From CALDTK01 sp045110575 (lineage in GTDB: Bacteria > Bacteroidota > Bacteroidia > Chitinophagales > Saprospiraceae): DNA of 64,000 nucleotides. Shown piece after piece: positions 1-6,924 of this stretch. The notes under the pieces are model-generated. The model was not told the DNA's origin, made no database searches, and saw only the letters and a list, made by a program, of their open reading frames with translations. The DNA lies in contig JBGCGF010000023.1 of the NCBI GenBank assembly GCA_045110575.1, forward strand, positions 1-64,000. The letters run 5' to 3'. A program made the translations under genes and the position numbers. The number at the start of each line of letters is the position of its first letter. The stretch's first letter is position 1.

Positions 1-161
1 GTAATAAAGCCCAAGCCCCACAAGGCTAAGCCAGACCAGTAAAAGAGATCGATGTAGCCCGCGACCGAAGGTAAATACCCTTGTCTTCCAGCCAGACGGA
101 GCACTAAGCCTACAATTAGAAGCACGATTCCTATTCGCTGCAGTATGGTGGCGTTAATCAT
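1..161 (-). CDS. Membrane protein, truncated at window edge
   Basis: An open frame starts with ATG at 161 and runs off the left edge with no stop, giving 53 visible residues beginning MINATILQRIGIVLL. The visible part is strongly hydrophobic, with one membrane segment around residues 6-22 and a second around residues 41-53 (YWSGLALWGLGF), so it is probably an inner-membrane protein. No family could be recognised from the N-terminus alone. The start is supported by being the first ATG before the hydrophobic stretch. A partial copy of the 14-mer repeat (GTTTTGGCGAA) lies just upstream at 170-180. Confidence 0.5.
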   Translation of the reverse strand, partial: MINATILQRIGIVLLIVGLVLRLAGRQGYLPSVAGYIDLFYWSGLALWGLGFI

Positions 162-601
162 AGTTTCTTGTTTTGGCGAACCAGTTGGTGAAGCTGATTA
201 GACCTTTAGTTCAAGGTGTTCACGAGAATACGTAAAAGTCAGCATTGAAGTGACCATCAAAGATCTCAACAGTGGTAAACTGCATATGTGAATAGCGCTT
301 GCAGTCAAAAGGCAGAGACGTATCACAGCAAACTGCCACGGACCATTCAACATATGCTAGAAGCTCCAGAACAGTATTAGACAAAGGGTGTCCAGGGATT
401 AACCAATACAATCTCGCTTTGAAATTCAGATACTATGAAGAAAGTTAGATAGAGAATATACGAGCTATTTTAAATTCTCTACTTGAGTAATAAAGTAGTT
501 TTTCCCCAATATCACCTACTGTAATAGTTTCTTAACATCTTTGCAGTTCAAACAACAAACGTGCGGAAAAACGTTTTATCCGCACAACAAACACCTTCAT
601 T
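162..601. other. Intergenic region
   Basis: This stretch of about 440 bases holds no convincing gene. A 63-codon frame on the minus strand (220-411) begins with TTG and has no recognisable features, so it is treated as chance. The right end is the leader of the lipoprotein gene at 602 and contains the hairpin at 561-585. CATCTTTG at 536-543 resembles the Bacteroidota -7 box TAnnTTTG with one mismatch, but no clear -33 TTG element was seen at the usual distance. Confidence 0.5.
561..585 (+). promoter_or_regulatory. Leader hairpin upstream of lipoprotein gene
   Basis: GTGCGGA at 561-567 pairs with TCCGCAC at 579-585, and the interior AAAAC/GTTTT extends the stem to about 12 pairs with a single bulge. 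It ends 16 bases before the ATG at 602 and is not followed by a T-run, so it looks like a 5' UTR element or an operator rather than a terminator. Confidence 0.45.
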
Positions 602-1153
602 ATGAAGAACCTACTTGTAATTCTATTCGCTGCCTCTTTTGCTTTTGCATCATGTGGTGAAGACAACGCGGTATCTAACGCCGTAAACGAAGCAACCGAA
701 GCAGCTAGCGATGTAGCTAACGCAGCAGGTGATGCAGCCAGCGCAGCAGGCGACATGGCTGGAGACGCAGCTAATGCAGCAGGCAACATGGCAGGAGACG
801 CTGTTGATGGCGCAAAGAACGCAGTTGGCGGAATGTCAGCGATGAGCGCACTTACTTCTACTGTATCAGCAGTTAAAGAAGCTGGTGGAATCACTAAGCT
901 TTCTCCAGATGTTGCAGCCTCTAACGTAGAAGGTTGGATCAGCACACTAGGCGGAATGGAAGGAACTGACGGAATCGTTGGAAACCTCAAAACGCTTAAG
1001 ACTGAGCTTACTAAAGGTAACATTGACGGATCTATCGTTGGACCTATCCTCGTTAAGCTTGCTGACGAGACTGAGAAATTAGGCAAAGGAAACGTTGCTG
1101 TTAACGGCCTAGCATCTGCACTCCGCATGGGAGGCGAGAAGCTTTCTAAGTAA
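602..1153 (+). CDS. Ala-rich lipoprotein with LEA-like repeats
   Basis: This encodes 183 residues. The N-terminus MKNLLVILFAASFAFASC is a lipoprotein signal with the lipobox FASC, so Cys18 is the predicted lipidated residue. Residues 25-78 are a low-complexity amphipathic stretch built from repeated AAGDAA/AAGDMAGDA units, which resembles late-embryogenesis-abundant-type helices. The C-terminal 100 residues are a non-repetitive alpha-helical region. No enzymatic motif is visible. It is monocistronic: a leader hairpin precedes it and a strong terminator follows at 1202-1236. A long frame on the opposite strand mirrors this biased composition and is rejected as a shadow. The function is unknown; an envelope-associated structural or stress role is only an inference from composition. 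Confidence 0.85.
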   Translation: MKNLLVILFAASFAFASCGEDNAVSNAVNEATEAASDVANAAGDAASAAGDMAGDAANAAGNMAGDAVDGAKNAVGGMSAMSALTSTVSAVKEAGGITKLSPDVAASNVEGWISTLGGMEGTDGIVGNLKTLKTELTKGNIDGSIVGPILVKLADETEKLGKGNVAVNGLASALRMGGEKLSK

Positions 1154-1201
1154 TTCTTAGGATTGCTTTTTAGAACCTCACAGAGGCTCTAAGAATTTAA
1201 G

Positions 1202-1236
1202 CGCCCGATTGTCCACTGGACAGTCGGGCGTTTTTT
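1202..1236 (+). terminator. Rho-independent terminator
   Basis: A stem of about 12-13 bp (CGCCCGATTGTCC against GGACAGTCGGGCG, one wobble pair) with a short loop is followed by six T residues. It lies 48 bases after the stop of the lipoprotein gene. Confidence 0.9.
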
Positions 1237-1326
1237 ATTAGGGTACCTCGTGCATCCAGGTGGCGTACTTGTCACCTCCTTCTAGAGATCTTGCAAAACT
1301 TAGCCGGATCGTCGTATCTAGACGCC

Positions 1327-1545
1327 ATGAAATTACTACTCACGCAATGCAATGCTGCGCGTCCAGACAAACGAGCTATCGCCAAAGTCCTTGAAGACTA
1401 TGCAATGCTAAGCAAGGGAGACGCTACCGAGCAAATGAGCTTCCTCATCGAAGGGTCAGAAATTGAAATAGACTTCTCTGACGCTCAGGTCAGTACAGTA
1501 TACCGCCTACTGCGCAAGCATGACATCGACTACGATATCATCTAA
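1327..1545 (+). CDS. Small hypothetical protein
   Basis: From the ATG at 1327 the product is 72 residues (MKLLLTQCNAARPD...DYDII), acidic at its C-terminus and predicted helical. The frame is open further upstream to a TTG at 1291, which would add 12 residues, but the ATG is the simpler choice. No domain was recognised. It is convergent with the Dabb-domain gene, with only 14 bases between the stops. Codon use looks like that of the neighbours, but the call rests only on an open frame and a plausible composition. Confidence 0.5.
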   Translation: MKLLLTQCNAARPDKRAIAKVLEDYAMLSKGDATEQMSFLIEGSEIEIDFSDAQVSTVYRLLRKHDIDYDII

Positions 1546-1559
1546 ACGAATAGCTAAGA

Positions 1560-2015
1560 TCAGCGGTTCGCTGGAGCGTGGTCCTTTACTTGGACCGTCT
1601 TGAATTTCGCCTCGTGCTCTGCAACGAACTTTAGGTGAATCGGGTGTATTTGGTACGCATCGTGCCCTTTAACATCATCGAAGTAGGCGACCATCGCATA
1701 GTCGAATGAATTATCGACCACCCCTCTTGAAGGTGTAGACGCCGGAGGACCAACAAACATGTACTGTACAGAAGGAATCCCTTCCAAACTCCAAACGCCT
1801 TTCAAGAAATCCTTTTCCTCGGCCTCAGACAATCCGTCTGCAAGCCAAAAGTGAACAACATGCATTAATCCGGGCATAGCGTCGCCGTCGATGGTCTTTT
1901 CAATATTGACCTCTTCCACCATTTCAGATGACACATTCCCTTCGTTTGCACAAGCAATAAAGAAGAGACAGCTTGCGCCAAAACAAAAATTGGCTAAAAA
2001 CGAGCGATAATTCAT
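1560..2015 (-). CDS. Dabb-domain lipoprotein
   Basis: This encodes 151 residues from the ATG at 2015. A longer frame to 2048 exists, but this ATG directly precedes the signal MNYRSFLANFCFGASCLFFIAC, with lipobox FIAC at residues 19-22. Residues about 50-148 match the stress-responsive alpha/beta-barrel (Dabb, dimeric ferredoxin-like) pattern: HVVHFWL at the first strand, an EAEEKDFLKGVWSL helix, DYAMVAYFDD, and the conserved HPIHLKFVAEH motif near the end. Dabb proteins are usually small cytosolic dimers, so export as a lipoprotein is the notable point. The substrate is unknown. The upstream region carries a degenerate copy of the 14-mer repeat at 2023-2035. Confidence 0.8.
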   Translation of the reverse strand: MNYRSFLANFCFGASCLFFIACANEGNVSSEMVEEVNIEKTIDGDAMPGLMHVVHFWLADGLSEAEEKDFLKGVWSLEGIPSVQYMFVGPPASTPSRGVVDNSFDYAMVAYFDDVKGHDAYQIHPIHLKFVAEHEAKFKTVQVKDHAPANR

Positions 2016-2090
2016 ACCTGTAGTTTGGCGAAAGATAACAATCTGCAAACCTCAGGCCCTACTCGTTGTTAGTATGCCAAAGCACAGAAC

Positions 2091-2264
2091 ATGTTCGGAC
2101 TATTCAAAAAGAAATCAGCACTAGAGAAATTAGAGGAAAAGCACGCTAAGCTCCTAGAAGAGGCCTACGCGCTCTCAAAATCTGATCGCAGTGCAAGTGA
2201 TGCAAAGACATCGGAAGCTGCCGAAATTGACAAGCAAATTGAAGCGATACGCGCCAAAGGTTAA
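2091..2264 (+). CDS. Lacal_2735 family mini-protein
   Basis: This is a 57-residue gene beginning MFGLFKKKSALEKLEEKH and ending AEIDKQIEAIRAKG. The start MFGLFKKKS, the coiled-coil KLEEKHAKLLEEAYALS segment and the length match the small Bacteroidota-specific Lacal_2735 family. The function of that family is unknown to me; the charged heptad pattern predicts a helical coiled coil. Its stop codon at 2262-2264 abuts the stop of the convergent metallophosphatase gene, whose last base is 2265. Confidence 0.8.
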   Translation: MFGLFKKKSALEKLEEKHAKLLEEAYALSKSDRSASDAKTSEAAEIDKQIEAIRAKG

Positions 2265-3473
2265 TTATTCGAGTGGCGCTTTGCCGCCTGCTGCATCTAT
2301 CCGAAACGGTTGTCCATTTTCTATGAGTAGCCCTTGTGTTTGCGCACTCCTCGCGTCTTTGCTATGCGCTACATCGATGCGGATTACACGACCACTGTAG
2401 TCGGTAGAAACTTCGTCTACGATAGAGTGGCCAATAACAACTCTTGACGCACCAAAGCCATTCAGAATGCGGTTTAGCTCACGCGATTCGAGCTTCCCTT
2501 CGCCTTTGTAATCCTTTACCAGACCGCGGTACCAAAGCGGGCCCATTGCGCCCATAAGGAAGTTGGCGACTTTGTCAGCTCCTGGCTCGTGGTAAAGTTG
2601 TGATCCTAGGTTACGCGAGATGGTCTCATTGATCTGAGATAGGTTCATTCCAAGGTCAGCGATATCAGGATGCACACCAGCATGCACAAATAAGTACTCG
2701 CCTCTGCGCACCATTGCTGGGCGCGTTCTTAGCCAACTACCGAAGTGTGTTTGCGCACTGAAAAAGTCTCGATAATCCTTTTGCGGATCATCGCTACCAC
2801 CGAGCAATGCAGCTAGTGCCTTGTATTTCGGCGCGGCATATTTCCAATTGCCTCTCAGGTTCATGGACTCATGATTACCGAGTACGAAGGTCAAACGCCC
2901 TCCTTGTTCTGCAGCCTGCTGCTCGAGTTTTTGGACCAGCCAAAGAACTGCAGCTACATCATCACCTCGGTCTACGAAATCACCTACTGTAACGAGTTCG
3001 TTAGCCCCGAACGTCCAGTTCAACTGACCGTCGATGACACCGTGTGCCTGTAGAAGGCTGGTAAAGGCCATGAGGTTGCCTTCAACATCACTTACTGCGA
3101 TGAGCTTTTCAGGCAATTCAGCTTCCGCCAAAACAGGAGACGCCCCTCGTATCGGTTTGAGGGAAAAGTCAGGTAGGGAAGAAGTTACCGGGCGAACGAC
3201 GATTGACTGGTTTTGCCGAAAGGCGACTCTTTCAATTTGCCCTTTTGGCAGCACTTGCACGATAGAATCTCCGATAAGGTAAGGGCCATCTTGGCCTGAG
3301 AGCTTATAGGTAGGATACTTGAAAAAGATCATCCCACCTGCTTCTTCCGAGTACCCTGCAATCACATAGTCTCCGTCCACTTTAAACTGACTCTTACTGA
3401 AGAGCAGGATAAACAAGAAGACGATGAGACCGACGGCCAAGGCACCAAAAATGTAGAGCACGTACTTGCGCAT
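2265..3473 (-). CDS. Membrane-anchored metallophosphoesterase (Shewanella-like phosphatase type)
   Basis: This encodes 402 residues with an N-terminal membrane anchor (about residues 5-27, YVLYIFGALAVGLIVFLFIL) and a calcineurin-like phosphoesterase domain from about residue 105. The metal-binding motifs are present in order: SDVEGN (a variant of DxHGN with Glu in place of His), GDFVDRGDD, GNHE, a later H in LFVHAGVHP, and GHS. The arrangement fits the Shewanella-like PPP-type phosphatases. The anchor implies the catalytic domain faces the periplasm, but no substrate can be assigned. Between anchor and catalytic domain lie about 80 residues of unassigned beta-rich sequence. A one-mismatch copy of the 14-mer lies in this gene at 3121-3134, where it encodes VLAEA. 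Confidence 0.85.
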   Translation of the reverse strand: MRKYVLYIFGALAVGLIVFLFILLFSKSQFKVDGDYVIAGYSEEAGGMIFFKYPTYKLSGQDGPYLIGDSIVQVLPKGQIERVAFRQNQSIVVRPVTSSLPDFSLKPIRGASPVLAEAELPEKLIAVSDVEGNLMAFTSLLQAHGVIDGQLNWTFGANELVTVGDFVDRGDDVAAVLWLVQKLEQQAAEQGGRLTFVLGNHESMNLRGNWKYAAPKYKALAALLGGSDDPQKDYRDFFSAQTHFGSWLRTRPAMVRRGEYLFVHAGVHPDIADLGMNLSQINETISRNLGSQLYHEPGADKVANFLMGAMGPLWYRGLVKDYKGEGKLESRELNRILNGFGASRVVIGHSIVDEVSTDYSGRVIRIDVAHSKDARSAQTQGLLIENGQPFRIDAAGGKAPLE

Positions 3474-3507
3474 GCGGGCAAGATAGTCCGTCTACAATGT
3501 TCTCCTT

Positions 3508-4143
3508 CTAAGCTTTGATAAGTCGATATGAAAGTCCAACAGACGCGCCGTTCCAGTAGCGAGAGACCTCGCCCGCAGGCTGACCGTTGGCGTCTGTATA
3601 CATCAGTCTTTGCGCTGGAGTGACCCCAAAAGAAGTTTCCAAGCGTGCAACGAGCGGACCGAAGAACACTTCAACAGCTGGTCGAATCGAAACGTAATTG
3701 TCGTACAGTTCTACGATAGGCTTAACTGAAGACCCCGCGCTTGTTACTCGCTCATACGTGTCGAGCGAATAGTAAGGGCCAACGGATAACCCAAGAAGGG
3801 AGACTGGCTTCCATTGAAGTTCGGCGCCTAAGTCAAAGTAGTAAGCACTGTAGGTGAACGCCTCTATGCCTAGCGGGGCACCAACGTACTTTTCCGCACG
3901 AGATGTTCCTACTAATCGAGCCCGAATATTCCACTTTTCAGTAAAAGACGTACCCACAAGACCGTTAAAATAAGGACGGATTGAAGCGTCGCCACTAGTA
4001 GCCGTTGAAGAAGATGGCCCATCAAAGACCTCATTCATGTCGGAGAACAGCGCCCCTGCTCCTATTTGAACTTCCAATTGTGCGAATGCAGGAAGCGAAA
4101 AACCAGTAATGGCAATAAGTAAGGTGAGGCATAAGGTTTTCAT
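3508..4143 (-). CDS. Outer-membrane beta-barrel protein
   Basis: This encodes 211 residues with a clear signal peptide (MKTLCLTLLIAITGFSLPAFA, cleavage before QLEV). The mature part consists of alternating amphipathic strands typical of small outer-membrane barrels, for example YFDLGAELQWKP, LLGLSVGPYYSLD, VSIRPAVEVFFGP and GASVGLSYRLIKA at the C-terminus. It is the last gene of a minus-strand set with the reduced PorE-like gene 92 bases upstream and the L-domain-like gene before that. A role as an anchor or channel partner of those proteins is an inference from position only. Confidence 0.7.
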   Translation of the reverse strand: MKTLCLTLLIAITGFSLPAFAQLEVQIGAGALFSDMNEVFDGPSSSTATSGDASIRPYFNGLVGTSFTEKWNIRARLVGTSRAEKYVGAPLGIEAFTYSAYYFDLGAELQWKPVSLLGLSVGPYYSLDTYERVTSAGSSVKPIVELYDNYVSIRPAVEVFFGPLVARLETSFGVTPAQRLMYTDANGQPAGEVSRYWNGASVGLSYRLIKA

Positions 4144-4235
4144 AGGCGATGATTCTGAGGTTTACTCAAAAACGGCCTGGATGTCCAAGGAGTTACTACT
4201 TTTCAAACTTTAACACTTGCGTGTTTCACTGCTTT

Positions 4236-5018
4236 TTAGCGAAAGCTCAAATCTTGAACAGCTTCTAATTCGATATCTACACGCTCGTTCCCTTCTGGAG
4301 CAGCTGCTTCTACGAGAACGCCCTCAAAAAAACGCTTCTTGAACCGAACGACGAATGCACAGTCTGCAGGATGGTCGTTGAACCGAAATTCTCCGTTGGA
4401 ATCCGTAGACGTGACGAACTCCTCTTCAGTACAGATATTAACGAGTCGCACCTCTACATTCGGTACAGCGTTTCCGTATAACTCATTGGTCACCTGACCA
4501 TAAATAGCTGCAGGGATACCTGAACGGTTAGCCTCAGAAAGTGATTTCGCCTCCAGCGAACCACCTACCCCTTCATTGTACCTAGTACTGTAAAGGTCAG
4601 CCAGGAGCTCTTGCCCAGTGGCCCGAAGAGATTGAGCGTAGAAAAATGCGTGAATCGGCTGTTTACTTGCTTTAACGACACTGGAATAGTGAGGCACTGC
4701 ACTACTGTAGTCTCCACGAAGACGGAAAGCAGTTGCAAGCTGCAAATGCTCCGTAATAGACATTCTTGCTGGGTCTATGAGCGCTGGCAACGGGTGACTG
4801 AAATCAATCTCTGCATGTATAGGCAATGCGATTGGTACTGCCTTATTCCCTTCTGGATGAACATTTCGATCATATAGGTCGAATCTAGCTGGCTCACTAA
4901 TCGAAAGAAGAAGTTCGTAGTCAGCTGAAATGGTAGCTGAGGTTTGCGCAGTTAGCGCCCAACTCATCGTAAGAGCTAGCGCCATGACCGTCCAGAGGAT
5001 GCGGTGTAAAGTGTTCAT
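4236..5018 (-). CDS. Reduced PorE-like protein (TPR plus carboxypeptidase-regulatory-like domain only)
   Basis: This encodes 260 residues with signal peptide MNTLHRILWTVMALALTMSWALTAQ. Two segments align by eye with the PorE-like OmpA protein at 16030-18843. The TPR-like segment (about residues 88-150) has LATAFRLRGDYSSAV and HAFFYAQSLRATGQELLA, against LATAYRLNHDTENAE and HQYFYAQALQSNGRDQLA in the larger protein. The CarboxypepD_reg-like segment (about residues 168-250) has IYGQVTNELYGNAVPNVEV against LHGKTINKKYGNVLPNVEL. The beta-propeller and peptidoglycan-binding OmpA domain of the larger relative are absent. The gene is complete and uninterrupted, so it looks like a stable reduced paralogue rather than debris. 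Context suggests it serves the adjacent surface protein and barrel. Confidence 0.75.
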   Translation of the reverse strand: MNTLHRILWTVMALALTMSWALTAQTSATISADYELLLSISEPARFDLYDRNVHPEGNKAVPIALPIHAEIDFSHPLPALIDPARMSITEHLQLATAFRLRGDYSSAVPHYSSVVKASKQPIHAFFYAQSLRATGQELLADLYSTRYNEGVGGSLEAKSLSEANRSGIPAAIYGQVTNELYGNAVPNVEVRLVNICTEEEFVTSTDSNGEFRFNDHPADCAFVVRFKKRFFEGVLVEAAAPEGNERVDIELEAVQDLSFR

Positions 5019-5197
5019 GTTGTAAAAGACTGTGTGTGTGCTTCTGGTAAGATTGAGCTACAAATCTCGACCGCAGCCCTATACCCCGCACACGGGATTA
5101 GATACCCACCTTTAGGGATGCGGCAAACCTTCACCTTCTATCAGATCTTCAGTGACCTATAGACACACATAACTATTACAGTGCCGCAGCGAGGGAG

Positions 5198-6550
5198 CTA
5201 GTTATTGAGACTTGCCTCGTAAGCAGCGCATCTACCATTACATGATGTTGCGACGTCCTTTTTAGAGGAACAGCATACAGGATTACCACTAATTGCTAAT
5301 CTGGACCGACTAGTACTATTGGTCTCTAAAAGACCAGATATCGTGTTCAACGCACACGTACACAGGCTAGCATTATTTAGGATAAACACAGACCGGCTAA
5401 TCCGATACAGACCTACCAAAAAATCTAGGCCTTGCAAATTAGGATTATGAGAAACAGAGAGCGTTCCAATTTCCGAAACACTGGCTAGTACGTTATTTTC
5501 CACCAATTGTTGACTGCTTCCTTGAAAGGATCCTATTCGCAATCTTCCTGAAACCGAAAGGATGGAACCGAATCCAAAGATAAATTTCAAACTAGAGTTC
5601 GATGCGATATTAATACTAGCAATAGACAAGACACCTTCTATTGGCCCGCTGATGGTAGTCACATTTTCATTCGAATGAATGTCAATCTTGGACACGTGCC
5701 TATCAGGCAAATGGCCTTGAAAAGCCGAGATATCGATTGAAGAAAAATCAACACTGGAATTATCAGCAATCACTATATTTTTTTCAATATATACGGGGTG
5801 GATCCGCTGAAATTCCAAAGATTTTAAGGAAGAATTATCACGAACATAAATTTCGCCAAAAGTCAGTATATTATCTAATCCCGAAATAAATTGAAGGTCT
5901 GGATTACTTAGCACAACAAAGCCACCAAGCACTTCCTCTAATCCGTCTGGAATCAGAACAGACGCTAGTTTTTCATTTCTAGAGACCTGCAACCCACCAA
6001 TGACTTTTGCCTTATAGAAAGGGAAGGAAACGCTGTTCAACCAAGGATTATCAACGATCGTTATAGCTGAAGAATCAACAGATTCAACCCTACGGAGTAG
6101 TTCTGGAAGGATCGAGAGTGACGTTTGTTCGATACTAAACCCTTTACTAACCGACGTAAATACACGTCGTGGGAACAACTCCTTAAGAGCGAAAAATACA
6201 GAATCAGTAATATTAGGTCCTTGAAAGATTACACTTCCAGATATACATATATTAAGGCAATCGGGTGACGCAAGGTTTAACAAATTCTCTAGGTCTGGAA
6301 GAGACCTGCAGATGACTTCATCGTCAGCTAACATTATTTCACAGTCACACGAAATTGCGCCAGTGGCCTTCGATACAGACGTAAAACACAACACGATAGC
6401 AATCAACCATCCGAACCCAGCTCTCAAGGCCGAAGGCATGGCCAAGGACGCATCTCTGGATCTGGGTCGAGGTCGGGCCTTTAAACGCAAAACCGGCAAC
6501 CAACGATCTGGACCGAATATATTTTTTTCAATAGACTTCTTCTGGAACAT
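5198..6550 (-). CDS. Secreted receptor-L-domain/LRR-like protein
   Basis: This encodes 450 residues from the ATG at 6550. An internal ATG at 6439 would give 413 residues starting just before the hydrophobic signal segment (GFGWLIAIVLCFTSVSKATGA), so the true start is uncertain; the longer form has an Arg-rich n-region. The mature protein is a ladder of short beta-strand repeats such as ITIVDNPWLNSV, LQVSRNEKLASV, FVVLSNPDLQFISGL, IYVRDNSSLKSLEF and LSVSHNPNLQGLDFL. The pattern xLxVxxNxxLxxL is typical of receptor L domains and right-handed leucine-rich solenoids. Cys pairs cap both ends (CDCEIM and CTCAL...CCSS). No T9SS sorting domain is visible. It is probably a surface or periplasmic binding protein. 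Confidence 0.7.
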   Translation of the reverse strand: MFQKKSIEKNIFGPDRWLPVLRLKARPRPRSRDASLAMPSALRAGFGWLIAIVLCFTSVSKATGAISCDCEIMLADDEVICRSLPDLENLLNLASPDCLNICISGSVIFQGPNITDSVFFALKELFPRRVFTSVSKGFSIEQTSLSILPELLRRVESVDSSAITIVDNPWLNSVSFPFYKAKVIGGLQVSRNEKLASVLIPDGLEEVLGGFVVLSNPDLQFISGLDNILTFGEIYVRDNSSLKSLEFQRIHPVYIEKNIVIADNSSVDFSSIDISAFQGHLPDRHVSKIDIHSNENVTTISGPIEGVLSIASINIASNSSLKFIFGFGSILSVSGRLRIGSFQGSSQQLVENNVLASVSEIGTLSVSHNPNLQGLDFLVGLYRISRSVFILNNASLCTCALNTISGLLETNSTSRSRLAISGNPVCCSSKKDVATSCNGRCAAYEASLNN

Positions 6551-6924
6551 ACGAATATTAATTAAAATAATTAAATTTAATCAACAGATAACAATAACAA
6601 CTAATACAAACAAACCAATACTAAAATTAAACGCCACTCACTTTTCAATAGACTAAGTTGAATTGCCTATATCGGCAAAACCTCGTTTCGCACGCTGAAT
6701 ATGAAACCTAGCAGCACGAATACATAGCAACACTATCAAATATCGCGCTAGAGCTGCGAGATCGATAGTAACTATGGTTAGCCATACTGGACTCACACCC
6801 ATCCTTTTACAGTAGTCTCATGTGATCCATTGCCTTCCCATATCTACAAAACAAGTCTCGTTTCACGTTTTCGTGGGTATGTTTAAGAGCTAGACATTCT
6901 TGATACAAAAGCCAGAAACACATT
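6551..6924. other. Divergent intergenic region, AT-rich on its left side
   Basis: This stretch of about 370 bases separates the minus-strand L-domain-like gene from the plus-strand kinase gene. Bases 6551-6650 are clearly more AT-rich than the surrounding genes. I see no open frame with coding character and no terminator. Promoters for both flanking genes should lie here, but no convincing TTG/TAnnTTTG pair was found. Confidence 0.5.

Noticed and set aside
220..411. 63-codon minus-strand frame in the first intergenic region
   Set aside because: It starts at TTG and has no recognisable motif, no supporting neighbour and Cys/Phe-rich composition unlike the real genes.
532..1128. Long minus-strand open frame opposite the Ala-rich lipoprotein
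   Set aside because: It mirrors the biased Ala/Gly codon composition of the lipoprotein gene, has no signal or domain, and the plus strand has a lipobox, leader and terminator.
5091..5105. ATTAGATACCC resembling the 16S rRNA 787 region
   Set aside because: Only this short word matches; flanking sequence does not resemble rRNA and there is no other rRNA landmark nearby.
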